Positions 1-8,775 of a stretch of 17,348 nucleotides of DNA are shown piece after piece. Numbering within the stretch: the first letter of the stretch is position 1; every line of letters begins with the position of its first letter. Source of the DNA: Chromera velia (lineage: Eukaryota; Sar; Chromeraceae); assembly GCA_018398765.1 (NCBI GenBank), contig JAHBMJ010001716.1:55611-72958 (forward strand). Direction: 5' to 3'. The position numbers and the translations under genes are program-made. The notes beneath the pieces are model-generated. The model made no database searches, was not told where the DNA came from, and saw only the letters and a program-made list of their open reading frames with translations.

Positions 1-155
1 CAGGCGCAAGTCAAAGCAAAAAAACGGGCAGAGTCAGTCAACGGATAAAAGAAACACTGGCAGGCAGGCAGCTCGGCCTGCTCTGTAGTATTACCGTATC
101 CACTCTTCGTTTGCTCCCTTTCTGAGAGACTTTGTGCGCATGCTCGGAAGCCACC

Positions 156-731
156 ATGTACTCGAATGCTTCGCATGCCCGCCCCTACTTTTCGTCAGTA
201 TGCCTGCTAGATAAAAATTCAGACGTAGCGCCTTGCTCAGGTGGATCTATTCAATTCAATCTTGTGTCGATTGTATTTCTTCGACCTGCCTTGAGCTCTT
301 CTGACTTCTTCTCTCGATCGCTGTGGTAAGTTGCCTGCACCGCACGAATGATCCTTCATGATTCTCCAAGTGGTTCCCCAAATCCAATACAGCCTGCATG
401 TTCACTTGCGTCTGTGAATATTCACCATTGAACGTACTGGACGTATATGTGCAGACTTTTGGCAGTCCACACGACGGAAAGGATCAACGCGTCGCAAAGT
501 GTTGCAGGAAGGGCGCCAAAGGGTGAATTCGGCAGTCGACAGAACTCAGCAGAGGACGTCGGCAAGCCGCTGCACGTGCGGACTTTTGATATTTCAGTGC
601 CTCTCTTTGTGAAGATGATTGAAGACTTGTACACCGCCTACTGCACTGCGCAAAGGAAGGGTGAAAAGGTTCAAATCGACCCAAATCAAGTCTTTGTCGA
701 CTTGGTGGAGTATAACTTGAATAAAGCTTGA
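156..731 (+). CDS. Candidate two-exon gene, hypothetical 116-aa protein
   Basis: Product not recognised. The model joins exon 156-240 to exon 466-731 and gives 116 residues ending at TGA 729-731. The ATG at 156 sits in a strong Kozak context (GCCACCATG). The intron runs 241-465, with a CAG|GTGGAT donor and a TTTTGGCAG acceptor, and phase 1 matches on both sides. The more consensus-like donor at 326 (GTG|GTAAGT) was rejected: with the acceptor at 454 it creates a stop, and with the one at 465 it is out of phase. The C-terminal half (from about residue 70) reads like a folded domain with acidic and aromatic residues (motifs FVKMIEDLYTAYC and VDLVEYNLNKA). No signal peptide or membrane span is evident. 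An alternative is a 94-aa product from the ATG at 447, or a terminal exon of a gene that starts upstream of the window. The stop lies at the edge of an AT-rich tract. Seen: open frame and splice sites. Inferred: the joined model. Confidence 0.38.
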
Positions 732-734
732 CCG

Positions 735-1133
735 TAAGTTTTGCCAGTTGAAGAAGTTTATTCGCACAGGAATCTGCTGAACTTACTTTTTTAAAAAATA
801 ATGATAGTGACAATGTACGGTCTAGAGACTTGCTTTTTGGTAGGGGTCCAACCTCAAAAATTCTTGTAATTTGTCTTATGACACAATATAAATAACAAAA
901 CTTGCTGAGATTCCATTATTCTTTTCAATGATCAATTTGTTTCAGTCTTTAATTCATAAGTTTAGTAAATTTGTCTTTAATGTTTAACAATATTTAAAAC
1001 AAAAAAAATAAAAGTAGAAAAAATAATCATTGATTTTTATCAAAGTTATATGACAGACCATTCTGATTATCGACTGTCTCACTACACATCTTTAAAAAAA
1101 ACGTTTAGACTCTGGTTAGGACTATGCATGAGT
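735..1133. other. AT-rich non-coding sequence
   Basis: This is strongly AT-rich with A and T homopolymers and no convincing open frame or splice-site pair. Composition changes sharply just after the stop codon at 731. It ends at the 8-bp target duplication of the element at 1134. No specific regulatory element was identified. Confidence 0.6.
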
Positions 1134-1638
1134 CTAGGCGTGATTTGTAGATATATAAATCTTTAAATATATTTTCTATAACCCATAATATAATATATGC
1201 ACAGGAAACAATATATGAGGTATTATTATTAAAAGACTATATTAATGAAAACTTCTTTTAAGAAAGGTTCTTTGGTGAACCAATGAAGTGAAAAGCTGTT
1301 TATACATTGCTAGATACATTGAAGAAGTGTCTGAAGTGACATAGATATATTTGATGTATATATATATATTTAAAAAAAAATTGAAAATATAATATAAACA
1401 TATATATACTGGGGGGCATTGACTTAAAGTTTATTCCTAGCGTCTGGCCTATACGTCTTTCGTCTCTTCCTTCTGTCCTGGTTACTGCTCTCACTGCTAG
1501 CTCTCTCTTTCATGTGACTTCATACTTGACGCTCTTCCGTCCGAATGCCTTCTTCGGCATTTGCTAAGTCTTTCCTACCCCTTAGTCATAACCAGCGCAC
1601 TGCCTACTCCTCTATACAGATCACGCCTAGGCATGAGT
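1126..1638. mobile_element. MITE-like non-autonomous DNA transposon with 8-bp target duplication
   Basis: The element proper is 1134-1630 (497 bp). Its left end begins CTAGGCGTGATTTGTA (1134-1149). The right end, read inward on the other strand, begins CTAGGCGTGATCTGTA (1630-1615). That is a 16-bp terminal inverted repeat with one mismatch. It is flanked by a perfect direct repeat GCATGAGT at 1126-1133 and 1631-1638, as expected of a target-site duplication. The interior is AT-rich and has no open frame long enough for a transposase, so it must have been mobilised in trans. Eight-base duplications are known for hAT, P, Merlin and some Mutator-type elements. The termini do not clearly match the hAT consensus, so the superfamily is left open. 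Near-identical ends suggest a fairly recent insertion. Confidence 0.75.
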
Positions 1639-1840
1639 ATTTCATGTTTATTCATATTATTATTCTCTTATTAGGCAGGGCAGGGGACGAAATAGTCAAA
1701 TTACAGGTATGTATTCGTATCTAACTGTTAGACCGTCATCCCCGATTTTTTTTAGCTTAGCCTGCCAGTGCCGCGTAGCCTATACCGCTCAAGCCTGAAG
1801 AAATATTTTATATTATAGGCTTAGGAACTTAAAGTATTTT

Positions 1841-1912
1841 TTGTATTGTATTGTATTATATTGTTGCGGTTAAAGCCTTGTATTGTATTGTATTAATTGT
1901 TGCGGTTAAAAG
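1841..1912. repeat. Two tandem copies of a 37-bp ATTGT/TTGCGGTTAAA unit
   Basis: Unit 1 (1841-1877) and unit 2 (1878-1912) each consist of three TTGTA steps, then ATTGTTGCGGTTAAA. They differ by a short indel before ATTGTTGCGG. A related block (TTGTATTGTATTGTTGCGG) recurs at about 9983-10001 in the other AT-rich island, so the unit is part of a dispersed repeat and not only a local duplication. Confidence 0.7.
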
Positions 1913-2011
1913 TATAATTTAAACAAATCAGCTAGTAAGTTCAAGTTTGAAATCAGACAGGCCAGCCCTGCAAGGACTTAGGAATTTAGACAGGAATCTA
2001 AAGGAATTTAA

Positions 2012-2038
2012 ACCTCTAAATTCCTAAACTTTAGAGGT
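2012..2038. repeat. Short inverted repeat, hairpin-forming
   Basis: ACCTCTAAA (2012-2020) is perfectly complementary to TTTAGAGGT (2030-2038), with a 9-base loop. It lies in AT-rich intergenic DNA. No U-run follows and no role is known. It may be a remnant of transposon ends. Confidence 0.5.
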
Positions 2039-2249
2039 CAATTTCTCGTGAACTATGATGATTTAGAACTTGATATTAACCTAGGAATTCTGCTTCCCCG
2101 GCGGAATCCCCGCCGTAAGCACAAAGAGAAACAACGAACAGACTACGGGGTCGAGAGTAGCCTCCCGGTCAGCCTGCATTATACTACTAGTAGATGATCC
2201 GTCCTACTATTAAAAGACCGTTTAAAGACCTCCGTTTCCTCCTTCCGCT

Positions 2250-2288
2250 CATGCATGCACCCATCGATCATGCATGCATGCATGCACG
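2250..2288. repeat. CATG-rich palindromic tract
   Basis: Runs of CATGCATG flank ATCGATC, making the tract nearly self-complementary. It lies about 390 bp beyond the stop codon of the light-harvesting gene. Confidence 0.7.
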
Positions 2289-2676
2289 CAATCAAAAAAC
2301 TTAAATTCGGTCAACGTACCCATTCACCCATGCAGGTAGGTCTTTCTTCCGGCCTCACTGAGCGGAAAAGCTTCTCCATGCAAACGAATGAACAATCCTC
2401 CAGGCTCTCCCCTAGCTTTTAGCCGTCTCTCAGGTTCTCCAGAACCCTTTCAGAGAGATATATTGACGTCCCAACAACCGCTCTCTCTATCTGTCATGCG
2501 GCCGCTTGCCTGCCACGGGTTTGTATCACTCACTTGTTGCCTCCTCATGCCCACCTCAAGAGCATGCAAGGGCACATCATCGTCCCTTAATTGTGTTGCG
2601 GTGACAGACACACCGAACAAAGTAACACTCTGAGAGCCTCCTCTCAACTCGTTCTTCGTTGAATCAATCGATCCGC

Positions 2677-3714
2677 CTATGCTCCGTTGATCTGAGCCGA
2701 AATCGTCTGCCCTGTCGCAGCCTCTGCCGCCAAAACCGCGGAGATGCCAATCATCGCCAGTCTGCCGTTCTTCAGTTCCTTCAACTGCACGCACGTACAT
2801 TTGGTGGATGGATGGATCGCAGGTGCGTTCTTTCATTCGCCCATTCATCGACTCATCCCTTCACTCACCAATTCATTCATGTGTTCCATCATTCGTTCGA
2901 CCATTCAATTGTTCGTCCGTTTATTCACTCATTCAGTCGAAAAAAGAGACAAGACAAGACAGGAAGTCACTGTTTCGGTCAGCGGACTTTCTCCAGCCTC
3001 CCGTTTGTAGATAGTGCTGTTCCTCCTTCCTGACACATGCAGACTTACACCATGCAATCAGGCAGGCAGGGTAAGGGAGTCCAAGTCCAGCTGGGTACAC
3101 ACGGTTAGGTTAGCGTTTTCGGACTTTCTTCTCTTCTCGCACTCACTGCCTGCTTCCTTTATTCGACTCATGTTTCCCATTCGCCCTAGTGCCTTTGCTC
3201 TGTCTCACATGCTATTTCTGCCATTCTCTTCCCCTTTGCTTCTGTTGGCTCGGTCTCATATGCTTTGCCATTCTCTTCTTTGCTTCCCTAACTCTCCCTC
3301 TCTTCATTTCTTCGTCATATGCTCTCTCTGTCACCCTCCTTGTGTCCGCAAGTTTACTTTTCATGATGCACGGAGGCAGTGCGAGTGGGTTGGAAAAAGC
3401 AGGCGGTCTCTCAGGAACTAAGGAGAAGCACAGGCGGGTACAAGCACACTACCACGAAAGAAACGGTCTCTCTCTCTCACACACACACTCTCTCTCACAC
3501 ACACACACGATCCATAGAGAGGAACACAGAAACGCATAAAGATGGAAAGATGCAGATAGACAGGGAAGTATACAGAGATAGGCAGAGAGAAAGAGATGGG
3601 GATGGCGAGAAACAGAGAGACGCATGCACAGAAACAGGCAAACAGATAGACAGACAAATGGGGGGAGAGAGGGAGAGAGAAAGAAAAGAAAGAAAGAAAG
3701 AAAGAAAGAAAGAA

Positions 3715-3754
<40 letters not shown>

Positions 3755-3768
3755 AAAGAAAGAAAGAA

Positions 3769-3804
<36 letters not shown>

Positions 3805-5664
3805 GAAGGAAAGAAAGAAAAGAAAGAACAGAAAGAAAAGAAAGAACAGAAAGAAAAGAAAGAAAGAAAAGAAAGAAAAAAAGAAAGAAAGAAAGAAAGA
3901 AAAGAAAGAAAAAAGGAAGGAAGGAAAAAAGGAAGGAAGGAAGGAAAGAAGGAAGAAAGAAGGAAGAAGGAAGGAAAGAAAAAACGAAAAGAAAGGAAAG
4001 AAAGAAAAGAAAGGCAAGAAAGAAACGAAAGGCAAGAAAGAAACAAAGAAAGGAGGAAGGAAGGCAGACAGGAAGGAAGGAAGGAAGGAAGAAAAGAAAG
4101 AAAGACAGACAGAATGAAAGGGGGGATGGAATGAAAAGAAGTGAAAAAAGAGAAAAGGAAAAACAGAGAGGTTGTTGCCCCCTTTCCCATCGGCACTTTT
4201 TGTTCATCGATAGAAGCATTCCATTCCGCAGTCACCCTCTTGCCTGCCCTCCATTCCGCAGCCATGCCTGTTGCCTGTTGCCTCGGTCGTCCATTCTTCC
4301 CGCTTTTCTCTCCATTTTTGTTTTTTGTTTCGACCGCCCGCACTTCCGTTCGTCTCTCTGTCCGTGTGTCTGTCCGTCCACGTGTCCCTCCTTTAGTCTT
4401 CCCGCCCGCCCGCCCATCCCTCCCTTTTGATTCCATCATGCATCGATCGCTCCTCTCTGTCCACCCGCCCGCCTGTCCCTCCTCCCTTATTGATTGCCCG
4501 TGTGGATGTGTCTTTCCTTCTCTCCTTCTGCATGTCCACCGATCACAATTGTATCTTTGTTTTTCCTTGACGCGGGCAGTGCCTGCCCCCCCGCTGCCCC
4601 CTCGGTCTCCTTTTTTGTGCATCCGTAGAGGTTCCAGCCAACCAAACCATCCAACCCACCAAACTCCCCGCACCCGCACAGGCGCAAGGAAAACAGACAG
4701 ACGACAGACAGACAGGCAGGCAGGCAGGGAGGCAGGCAGGCAGGCAGACTATATGCTTCTTTGGTCCCCCTTTCTTCTTGTCAAGATGCACGAAAGACGA
4801 AGAAAAAAACAAGAAAAGAAGGAAAGAAGACAAACAGATACAAATAGAGAAGCAGTGCAGATTCAAGCAGTCGGGCAGCAAGGTAGCGCAAGGGGGGAAG
4901 ACCGAAACAAACAATAGAGAGAGGGCCCCCCCCCCCACTCACCTGGAGCTCGGCGAATTTCTCCGGCTGGTCCTCATAGAATTTGATGCCGAATCCGTAG
5001 TCTCCAGGTGCCCTGTCGTCCTTCTGCTTGCCAAAAGAAAGTTCGTATGCGCCGATGGCAAGAAGGATCTGGAGCCACCCCGCTGTGGGAACCTTTCCGA
5101 TGGCACCGAGGCCGTTCGGGACCGCACCGTCAAAAAAGGGGCGGTAGGCTTCGGCCGTGCAGTATCCAAGGAAGGCAAGCATTGCGAGTCTGCCGTGCTT
5201 CAGTTCAACCTCTCTATACCTGAACAGGTTTTCGTCCTTTGCGAGCTTCAGGGGGTCGAAGGGGCCTCTTGTCTCCATATCGGCACCCAGCATCTCCTGC
5301 AGACGCACGCACACACGGTGGCCATACCCACACACATGAATACGCATTCAATTCAGCTCACTTCACCACAGAAAGAGTTTACATGAGCACCGAGCGCTGA
5401 AAGGAACGTCCAGGGAGCGCCGAGAGAACAAGATTGGGGTAAAAGGGGAAAGGCGTCTCTGTGAAATCGAGTGAGGCGTCTCCTCTGCACTCGCCTTTGT
5501 CCTGGCGAACTTCAAGTTTGCGGCGCAAACTTTACGGGACTGACATCAATGGCAGCATTCACGGAAGTGCGCGCCAAGCCTCTAGAGGTCTGGGGGACCA
5601 CAGGAGCGCCAGGAACAAAAGCGGTGGCAGTGCCAACCAGGAGACTGAGAACTGTGGCCTTCAT
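2677..5664 (-). CDS. Light-harvesting complex (LHC/FCP-type) chlorophyll-binding protein, three exons
   Basis: This is a thylakoid antenna protein that binds chlorophyll and carotenoid and passes excitation energy to the photosystems. Exons on the minus strand are 5664-5536 (43 codons), 5296-4943 (118 codons) and 2784-2677 (35 codons plus TAG), giving 196 aa, a normal family length. All junctions are phase 0: CCC|GTAAAG to CTGCAG, and CAG|GTGAGT to GTGCAG. Residues 1-15 form a signal peptide. The ATAF-VP junction, with Phe at +1, marks import into a red-type complex plastid. Helix 1 (about 70-93) carries EVELKHGRLAML, helix 2 is about 114-131 (GWLQILLAIGAYE), and helix 3 (about 162-185) carries LKELKNGRLAMIG. 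Both outer helices keep the E-x-x-H/N-x-R chlorophyll-ligand and salt-bridge pattern. Intron 1 is 239 bp; intron 2 is 2158 bp of mostly simple repeat. An alternative exon-1 donor (GAT|GTCAGT) would remove three residues. Lhcf versus Lhcr subtype cannot be settled by eye. Confidence 0.93.
2831..2940. repeat. Degenerate ATTC/CATT tetranucleotide tract in LHC intron 2
   Basis: ATTCATTC-like steps recur with frequent substitutions just upstream, in the transcribed sense, of exon 3. It looks like an old microsatellite. It contributes low-complexity sequence next to the 3' splice site of intron 2. Confidence 0.6.
3469..3510. repeat. (TC)n/(CA)n microsatellite in LHC intron 2
   Basis: Alternating runs of TC and CA dinucleotides form a compound microsatellite within intron 2 of the light-harvesting gene. 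Confidence 0.85.
3663..4118. repeat. Roughly 450-bp (GAAA)n/(GGAA)n purine tract in LHC intron 2
   Basis: This is an almost uninterrupted homopurine tract on the plus strand. It starts as GA-rich, becomes GAAA repeats with occasional AAAAG or AAC interruptions, and then GGAA/GGAAG repeats. In the transcribed orientation of the light-harvesting gene it is a roughly 450-nt polypyrimidine tract (CTTT/TTCC) in mid-intron. Long open frames on both strands here (poly-Lys/Glu or poly-Phe/Ser/Leu) are repeat artefacts. Confidence 0.97.
4690..4747. repeat. (GACA)n/(GGCA)n microsatellite in LHC intron 2
   Basis: GACA steps change into GGCA steps, interrupted once by GGGA. This lies about 200 bp from the 5' splice site of intron 2 on the minus strand. 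Confidence 0.9.
4926..4936. repeat. C11 run (G11 in the LHC transcript) directly after the intron 2 donor
   Basis: The donor GTGAGT (plus-strand ACTCAC at 4937-4942) is followed at once by eleven G in the sense strand. G-runs downstream of donors can act as intronic splicing signals, but here it may simply be a homopolymer. Confidence 0.85.
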
Positions 5665-6308
5665 TTTGCCTACTTTTTCTTCCGTTTACTGGTCCTTCTC
5701 TCTTCCTTCTAAAAAGTCGGACAGTCTCCTGGAGGGTCGCTCGCTATGCGTACAGATAGACTGAGTGCAGGAAAAGAGCTTCGACCGGCCTTCGTCCGAG
5801 GGATTCTTGATGGACGCCAAGCACATGACCTTTCGAGGTAGCACGGCAGTCTCAGTGTGTCTCACTTGCTTCATGTCAAGCCGTCTCCTCAGACTTTCGC
5901 GGGGACCCTTTGAGTGCGCGTTCATGTGCTTGAGGGGCTCTTTCTGCCGGGGCCAGATTGTCGCGGTCGACGTGCGGAGTGCCCTTGAAAAAGCGAAAAA
6001 AGTCCTAGCTGCTCAGCATGCTCTGACTGAGGTCCGGTTTGCAATTTTTTTGCAGAATCGAATCTTCGGGCACTGGCAGCTCTTAGCCTCTCACACTCAG
6101 TAGGACCTGTGACAACCCGATCAGTGTTCCTTACGTGTCTATTCGAGTCGGATCAGTCTGCATTCAACGACGTTGTGAGAGAGAAACTGCCGAGAGCTAG
6201 AAGGCTTACAGGAAGGAGACGCCCACCAGTCCTTGATCTTTCTTTTCTTCACTAAGCCTGCTGGCAGGTAGAATCCATTCAGACGAGCACTGTCAGGAAG
6301 GCTGTGCA
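5665..6308. promoter_or_regulatory. Divergent 644-bp intergenic region between two plastid-protein genes
   Basis: It separates the start codons of the minus-strand light-harvesting gene and the plus-strand plastid membrane protein gene, so it must hold both promoters unless one is more distant. No TATA box was assigned. A T-run followed by TGCAG at 6045-6055 resembles a 3' splice site on the plus strand and could end a 5' UTR intron of the downstream gene. The open frames at 5765-6103 (plus) and 5686-5925 (minus) lack family resemblance and are not called. Confidence 0.55.
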
Positions 6309-7564
6309 ATGGAAATGAGAGGAAGTGGCCCCTCGGGGGGGCTGCTCCGGCTCTTCCCCCTTCTCTTTCTTGTCCTTACCGGCATTCCTTGTATTCTGTC
6401 TTTCCACTCACCCTCCACATCCCCTCTCCTCTTCAGTTCTGGAACGAGGCGAGGCGGCACTGCTGCCCAGTCTTCAGGCAAGAGAAGAAGGGGGGCCTTG
6501 GAAGACAGTCTTCCCCCTTCTGCACTGCTTGCCGACACGGAGAGTCGAGGCGACGGTGAGGGGGGAAGTGGCAGCAGAGCAGAGGGAAAGGGAGACTCAG
6601 GGCTTGATGAGTACGACAAAAAGATGCTGGAGGCGTTGAGGAAGAGGCAGGCTGAGTTGGGCATTGACAGGAAGGAGGTGGAGGAAATGGTTGACCGAAA
6701 GAGGAGACAGAAGGAATATGAGAGAGGCAAACCAACAGAGACGTACGAGAGAGTGAGAAGGAACTTTGGGGACGATGATAACACAGATGAAGATTTGGAG
6801 TTGATGCGTTTATCTGCGGAAGAGCAGGGGTACAACCCGATGTTGGATGATGGGAGGGACATTGAGTGGGATAGGGAGGGCAGGCAGATCCGAGAGAAGA
6901 ACAAGACGTCCCTCGGGTTTTTCCTCAATGCCCTATTTGACCCTAGAGTTTTGGGGTTTATCACTCTTCCCGTGCTCGCGTTTTTCAACCTGGTCACGGG
7001 GAGGACAGGGGACAAGCAAACCACGGCGCTTGCCCGCTCTATTTTCGCGACTGCAGTTCTCTGTGTGATTGCGTTCTTTGCACTGAATTACGCGACGGGG
7101 GGGGAGTTTTTAGGAAATCCCGGGCGGGTTCCCGACGAGGCGTTCCAACAGCTCCAGGACAGAGGGGACGATCTGGAGTCAATAGAGGTGACACGACGGT
7201 CTAGAGCTCTGTTGATCGAGGCCAGAAAGGCGGAACTGGACGCCCTGGACGCAGCTGGGGAGGAGGCCAAGAAGGCTCCCAGACAGTACAGGTCGGTGGT
7301 CAGTGTGGTCTGCTGAAATGTGTAGATAAGCAGCTGCAGATGAATGCGTTTGTGCGTCTGTGCGTCTATGTGTGTCTGTACACACGTAGATGTGCAAACA
7401 TGTCGTGGGAGGGGAGGCGGGGGGGTGTAAGTGTCACTCTTCCTTTTTTCTTTGTGTATATGTCTGCGTCTGTCTATGCTCTCTCTCTCTCTCTCGCTTT
7501 TTCTTGCTCTTTCTCGGTTCAAGTATGTGTGTATGTATGCGTCGATGCATGATTTTTGTTTTCG

Positions 7565-7631
<67 letters not shown>

Positions 7632-7724
7632 GTGTGTTTATGTCTGTGCGTGTGCGTGCGTGTGCGCGCGCGCGGGAGGGAGGGAGGGAGAGAGAGAGAG
7701 AGAAAGAGAGAGAGAGAATGCATG

Positions 7725-7756
<32 letters not shown>

Positions 7757-8120
7757 ATTGTGTTCGTGTGTTTGGCTTCCCTTCAGGAATCTGGACAGGA
7801 TGCGTGAGTTGTTGGGTCCCAACGACCCCGGCATCGAGCGTTTCAACAACATTTTGAGGGAACTGAAGGGAGAGCCTGTCATCGAATTCACCCCAAGAAG
7901 GCCGGGGGACAGCGCCTCGCTGTTGAGGTCGATGGAAATAAAGCAATTCGAAGAAAAGGCAGCGGCCCAGGGGGTTCCGGTGTCTGCGTTGGAGGGGATC
8001 CGGTTGGACGGAAAGGATTTTGTTTTTGTACAACCACCCGGCTCCTTTGGAGGGTTGGACAGCAGTTTACAGTGGAACTCGGGGAATGGAGAGGGGTTCT
8101 TTCCCTTTTCAGTCTCTTGA
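6309..8120 (+). CDS. Plastid-targeted membrane protein of unknown function, two exons
   Basis: Family not recognised. Exon 1 (6309-7291) and exon 2 (7787-8120) join in phase 2 to give 438 aa. The donor is ACAG|GTCGGT and the acceptor CTTCCCTTCAG|G. The first ATG (6309) was chosen because it directly precedes a hydrophobic signal segment (about residues 11-31) ending LSF-HSP, with Phe at +1, followed by a Ser/Arg-rich transit-like stretch to about residue 60. This pattern indicates import into a red-type complex plastid. The middle (about 95-160) is charged and probably helical (KKMLEALRKRQAEL). Two hydrophobic segments follow (about 214-228 and 244-262), consistent with a two-span membrane protein. 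The C-terminal part runs across the splice (NLDRMRELLGPNDPG) and ends with an acidic and Gly-rich tail. It is divergent to the light-harvesting gene. Secure as a gene; function unknown. A membrane-anchored thylakoid or envelope role is inference. Confidence 0.88.
7292..7786 (+). repeat. Intron made largely of (TC)n, (GT)n and (GA)n microsatellites
   Basis: This is the single intron of the plastid membrane protein gene. It contains a TC tract (about 7565-7592), a GT tract (about 7593-7622), a GA-rich tract (about 7685-7717) and a second GT tract (about 7722-7752), ending 30 bp before the acceptor. The TC and GA tracts are complementary and could pair in the transcript. Confidence 0.9.
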
Positions 8121-8511
8121 AGTTCTCTGAAACCTGAATGAATGAACTGAAATGTAAACTAAAAGAGGGGGACGAGGGGTCCCGATAAGGTACCCATGGA
8201 ATGGCAGGCAGCCTGCATTGCTGGTCGACTCTCTCTCTCTCTTTCTTTTCTCTTCGCGTGCGGTGCCGAGGTGTTCCTTCCCCGCTTCGTTCATGGGATC
8301 GACGCTGCTGCATTTTCTTCCTTCCTTCCGCATTTGTTCGTTGATTCATTAATTGTCTTTCGCAACTTGGCTTGCTGGAAGTTTCCGCCTGCATGTGCAT
8401 GTGCATGTGCGGTCTGGTCACCCACCCGTGTTCTCTGTCGTTCTTGTTGTCTAATAAGTGTGCCCGTCTAGACGTCGTCAATTTTCTTCTCTCATGCATT
8501 GCATTGCGTGG
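8121..8511. other. Intergenic region between convergent genes
   Basis: This lies between the plus-strand stop at 8118-8120 and the minus-strand stop at 8512-8514. A TGTAA at 8153-8157 lies 33 bp past the plus-strand stop and might serve in 3' end formation. That motif is established for green algae but not for this lineage. No open frame here is convincing. Confidence 0.45.
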
Positions 8512-8714
8512 TCAGCCGCCAAGTCGATAGAGAGAGGAAGAGAAGGCCTCGCGGATCTCTGTGAATTCTGTCCGTGAGTCAGTGAATTCTTCGTCGAAAA
8601 TTGATCGAAAATTTGTTGCTCGACAAAGATTTGAAAATTGATCGGAATGTTGCGTGAGTGAGTGGGCTGTAGGAAGAGTTTCTTTCTTTGTTTCGTTTAC
8701 GCGCACGCACACAG

Positions 8715-8775
<61 letters not shown>

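Larger units (their letters stand above)
1639..2676. other. AT-rich to mixed non-coding tract downstream of the LHC gene
   Basis: No gene is supported here. The stretch holds a 37-bp tandem repeat (1841-1912), a 9-bp-stem hairpin (2012-2038), a small GC hairpin (stem 2099-2104 with 2110-2115) and a CATG-rich tract (2250-2288). GC content rises after about 2330 towards the 3' end of the light-harvesting gene. Its right part should contain the 3' UTR and polyadenylation site of that gene, but no signal could be assigned. Confidence 0.5.

Noticed and set aside
156-325. Longer exon 1 ending at the consensus donor GTG|GTAAGT (326)
   Set aside because: Joining to 455 creates TGA at the junction and joining to 466 shifts the frame.
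3379-4134. 251-residue Lys/Glu/Arg-rich open frame and its overlapping partners on both strands
   Set aside because: Produced entirely by the GAAA/GGAA microsatellite inside intron 2 of the light-harvesting gene; the frames are open in several registers at once.
3495-4679. 394-residue minus-strand open frame, the longest in the window
   Set aside because: Its core is the CTTT repeat read as Ser/Phe/Leu. It lies wholly within the LHC intron and lacks splice or start support.
4778-5386. 202-residue plus-strand open frame
   Set aside because: Antisense to exon 2 of the light-harvesting gene, whose minus-strand frame has unmistakable LHC helix motifs.
6293-7024. 243-residue minus-strand open frame
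   Set aside because: Antisense to exon 1 of the plastid membrane protein gene, which has clear targeting and membrane features in the plus frame.
7088-7891. 267-residue minus-strand open frame
   Set aside because: Antisense shadow of the plastid membrane protein gene and its microsatellite intron, with His-Thr and Arg-Glu runs from dinucleotide repeats.
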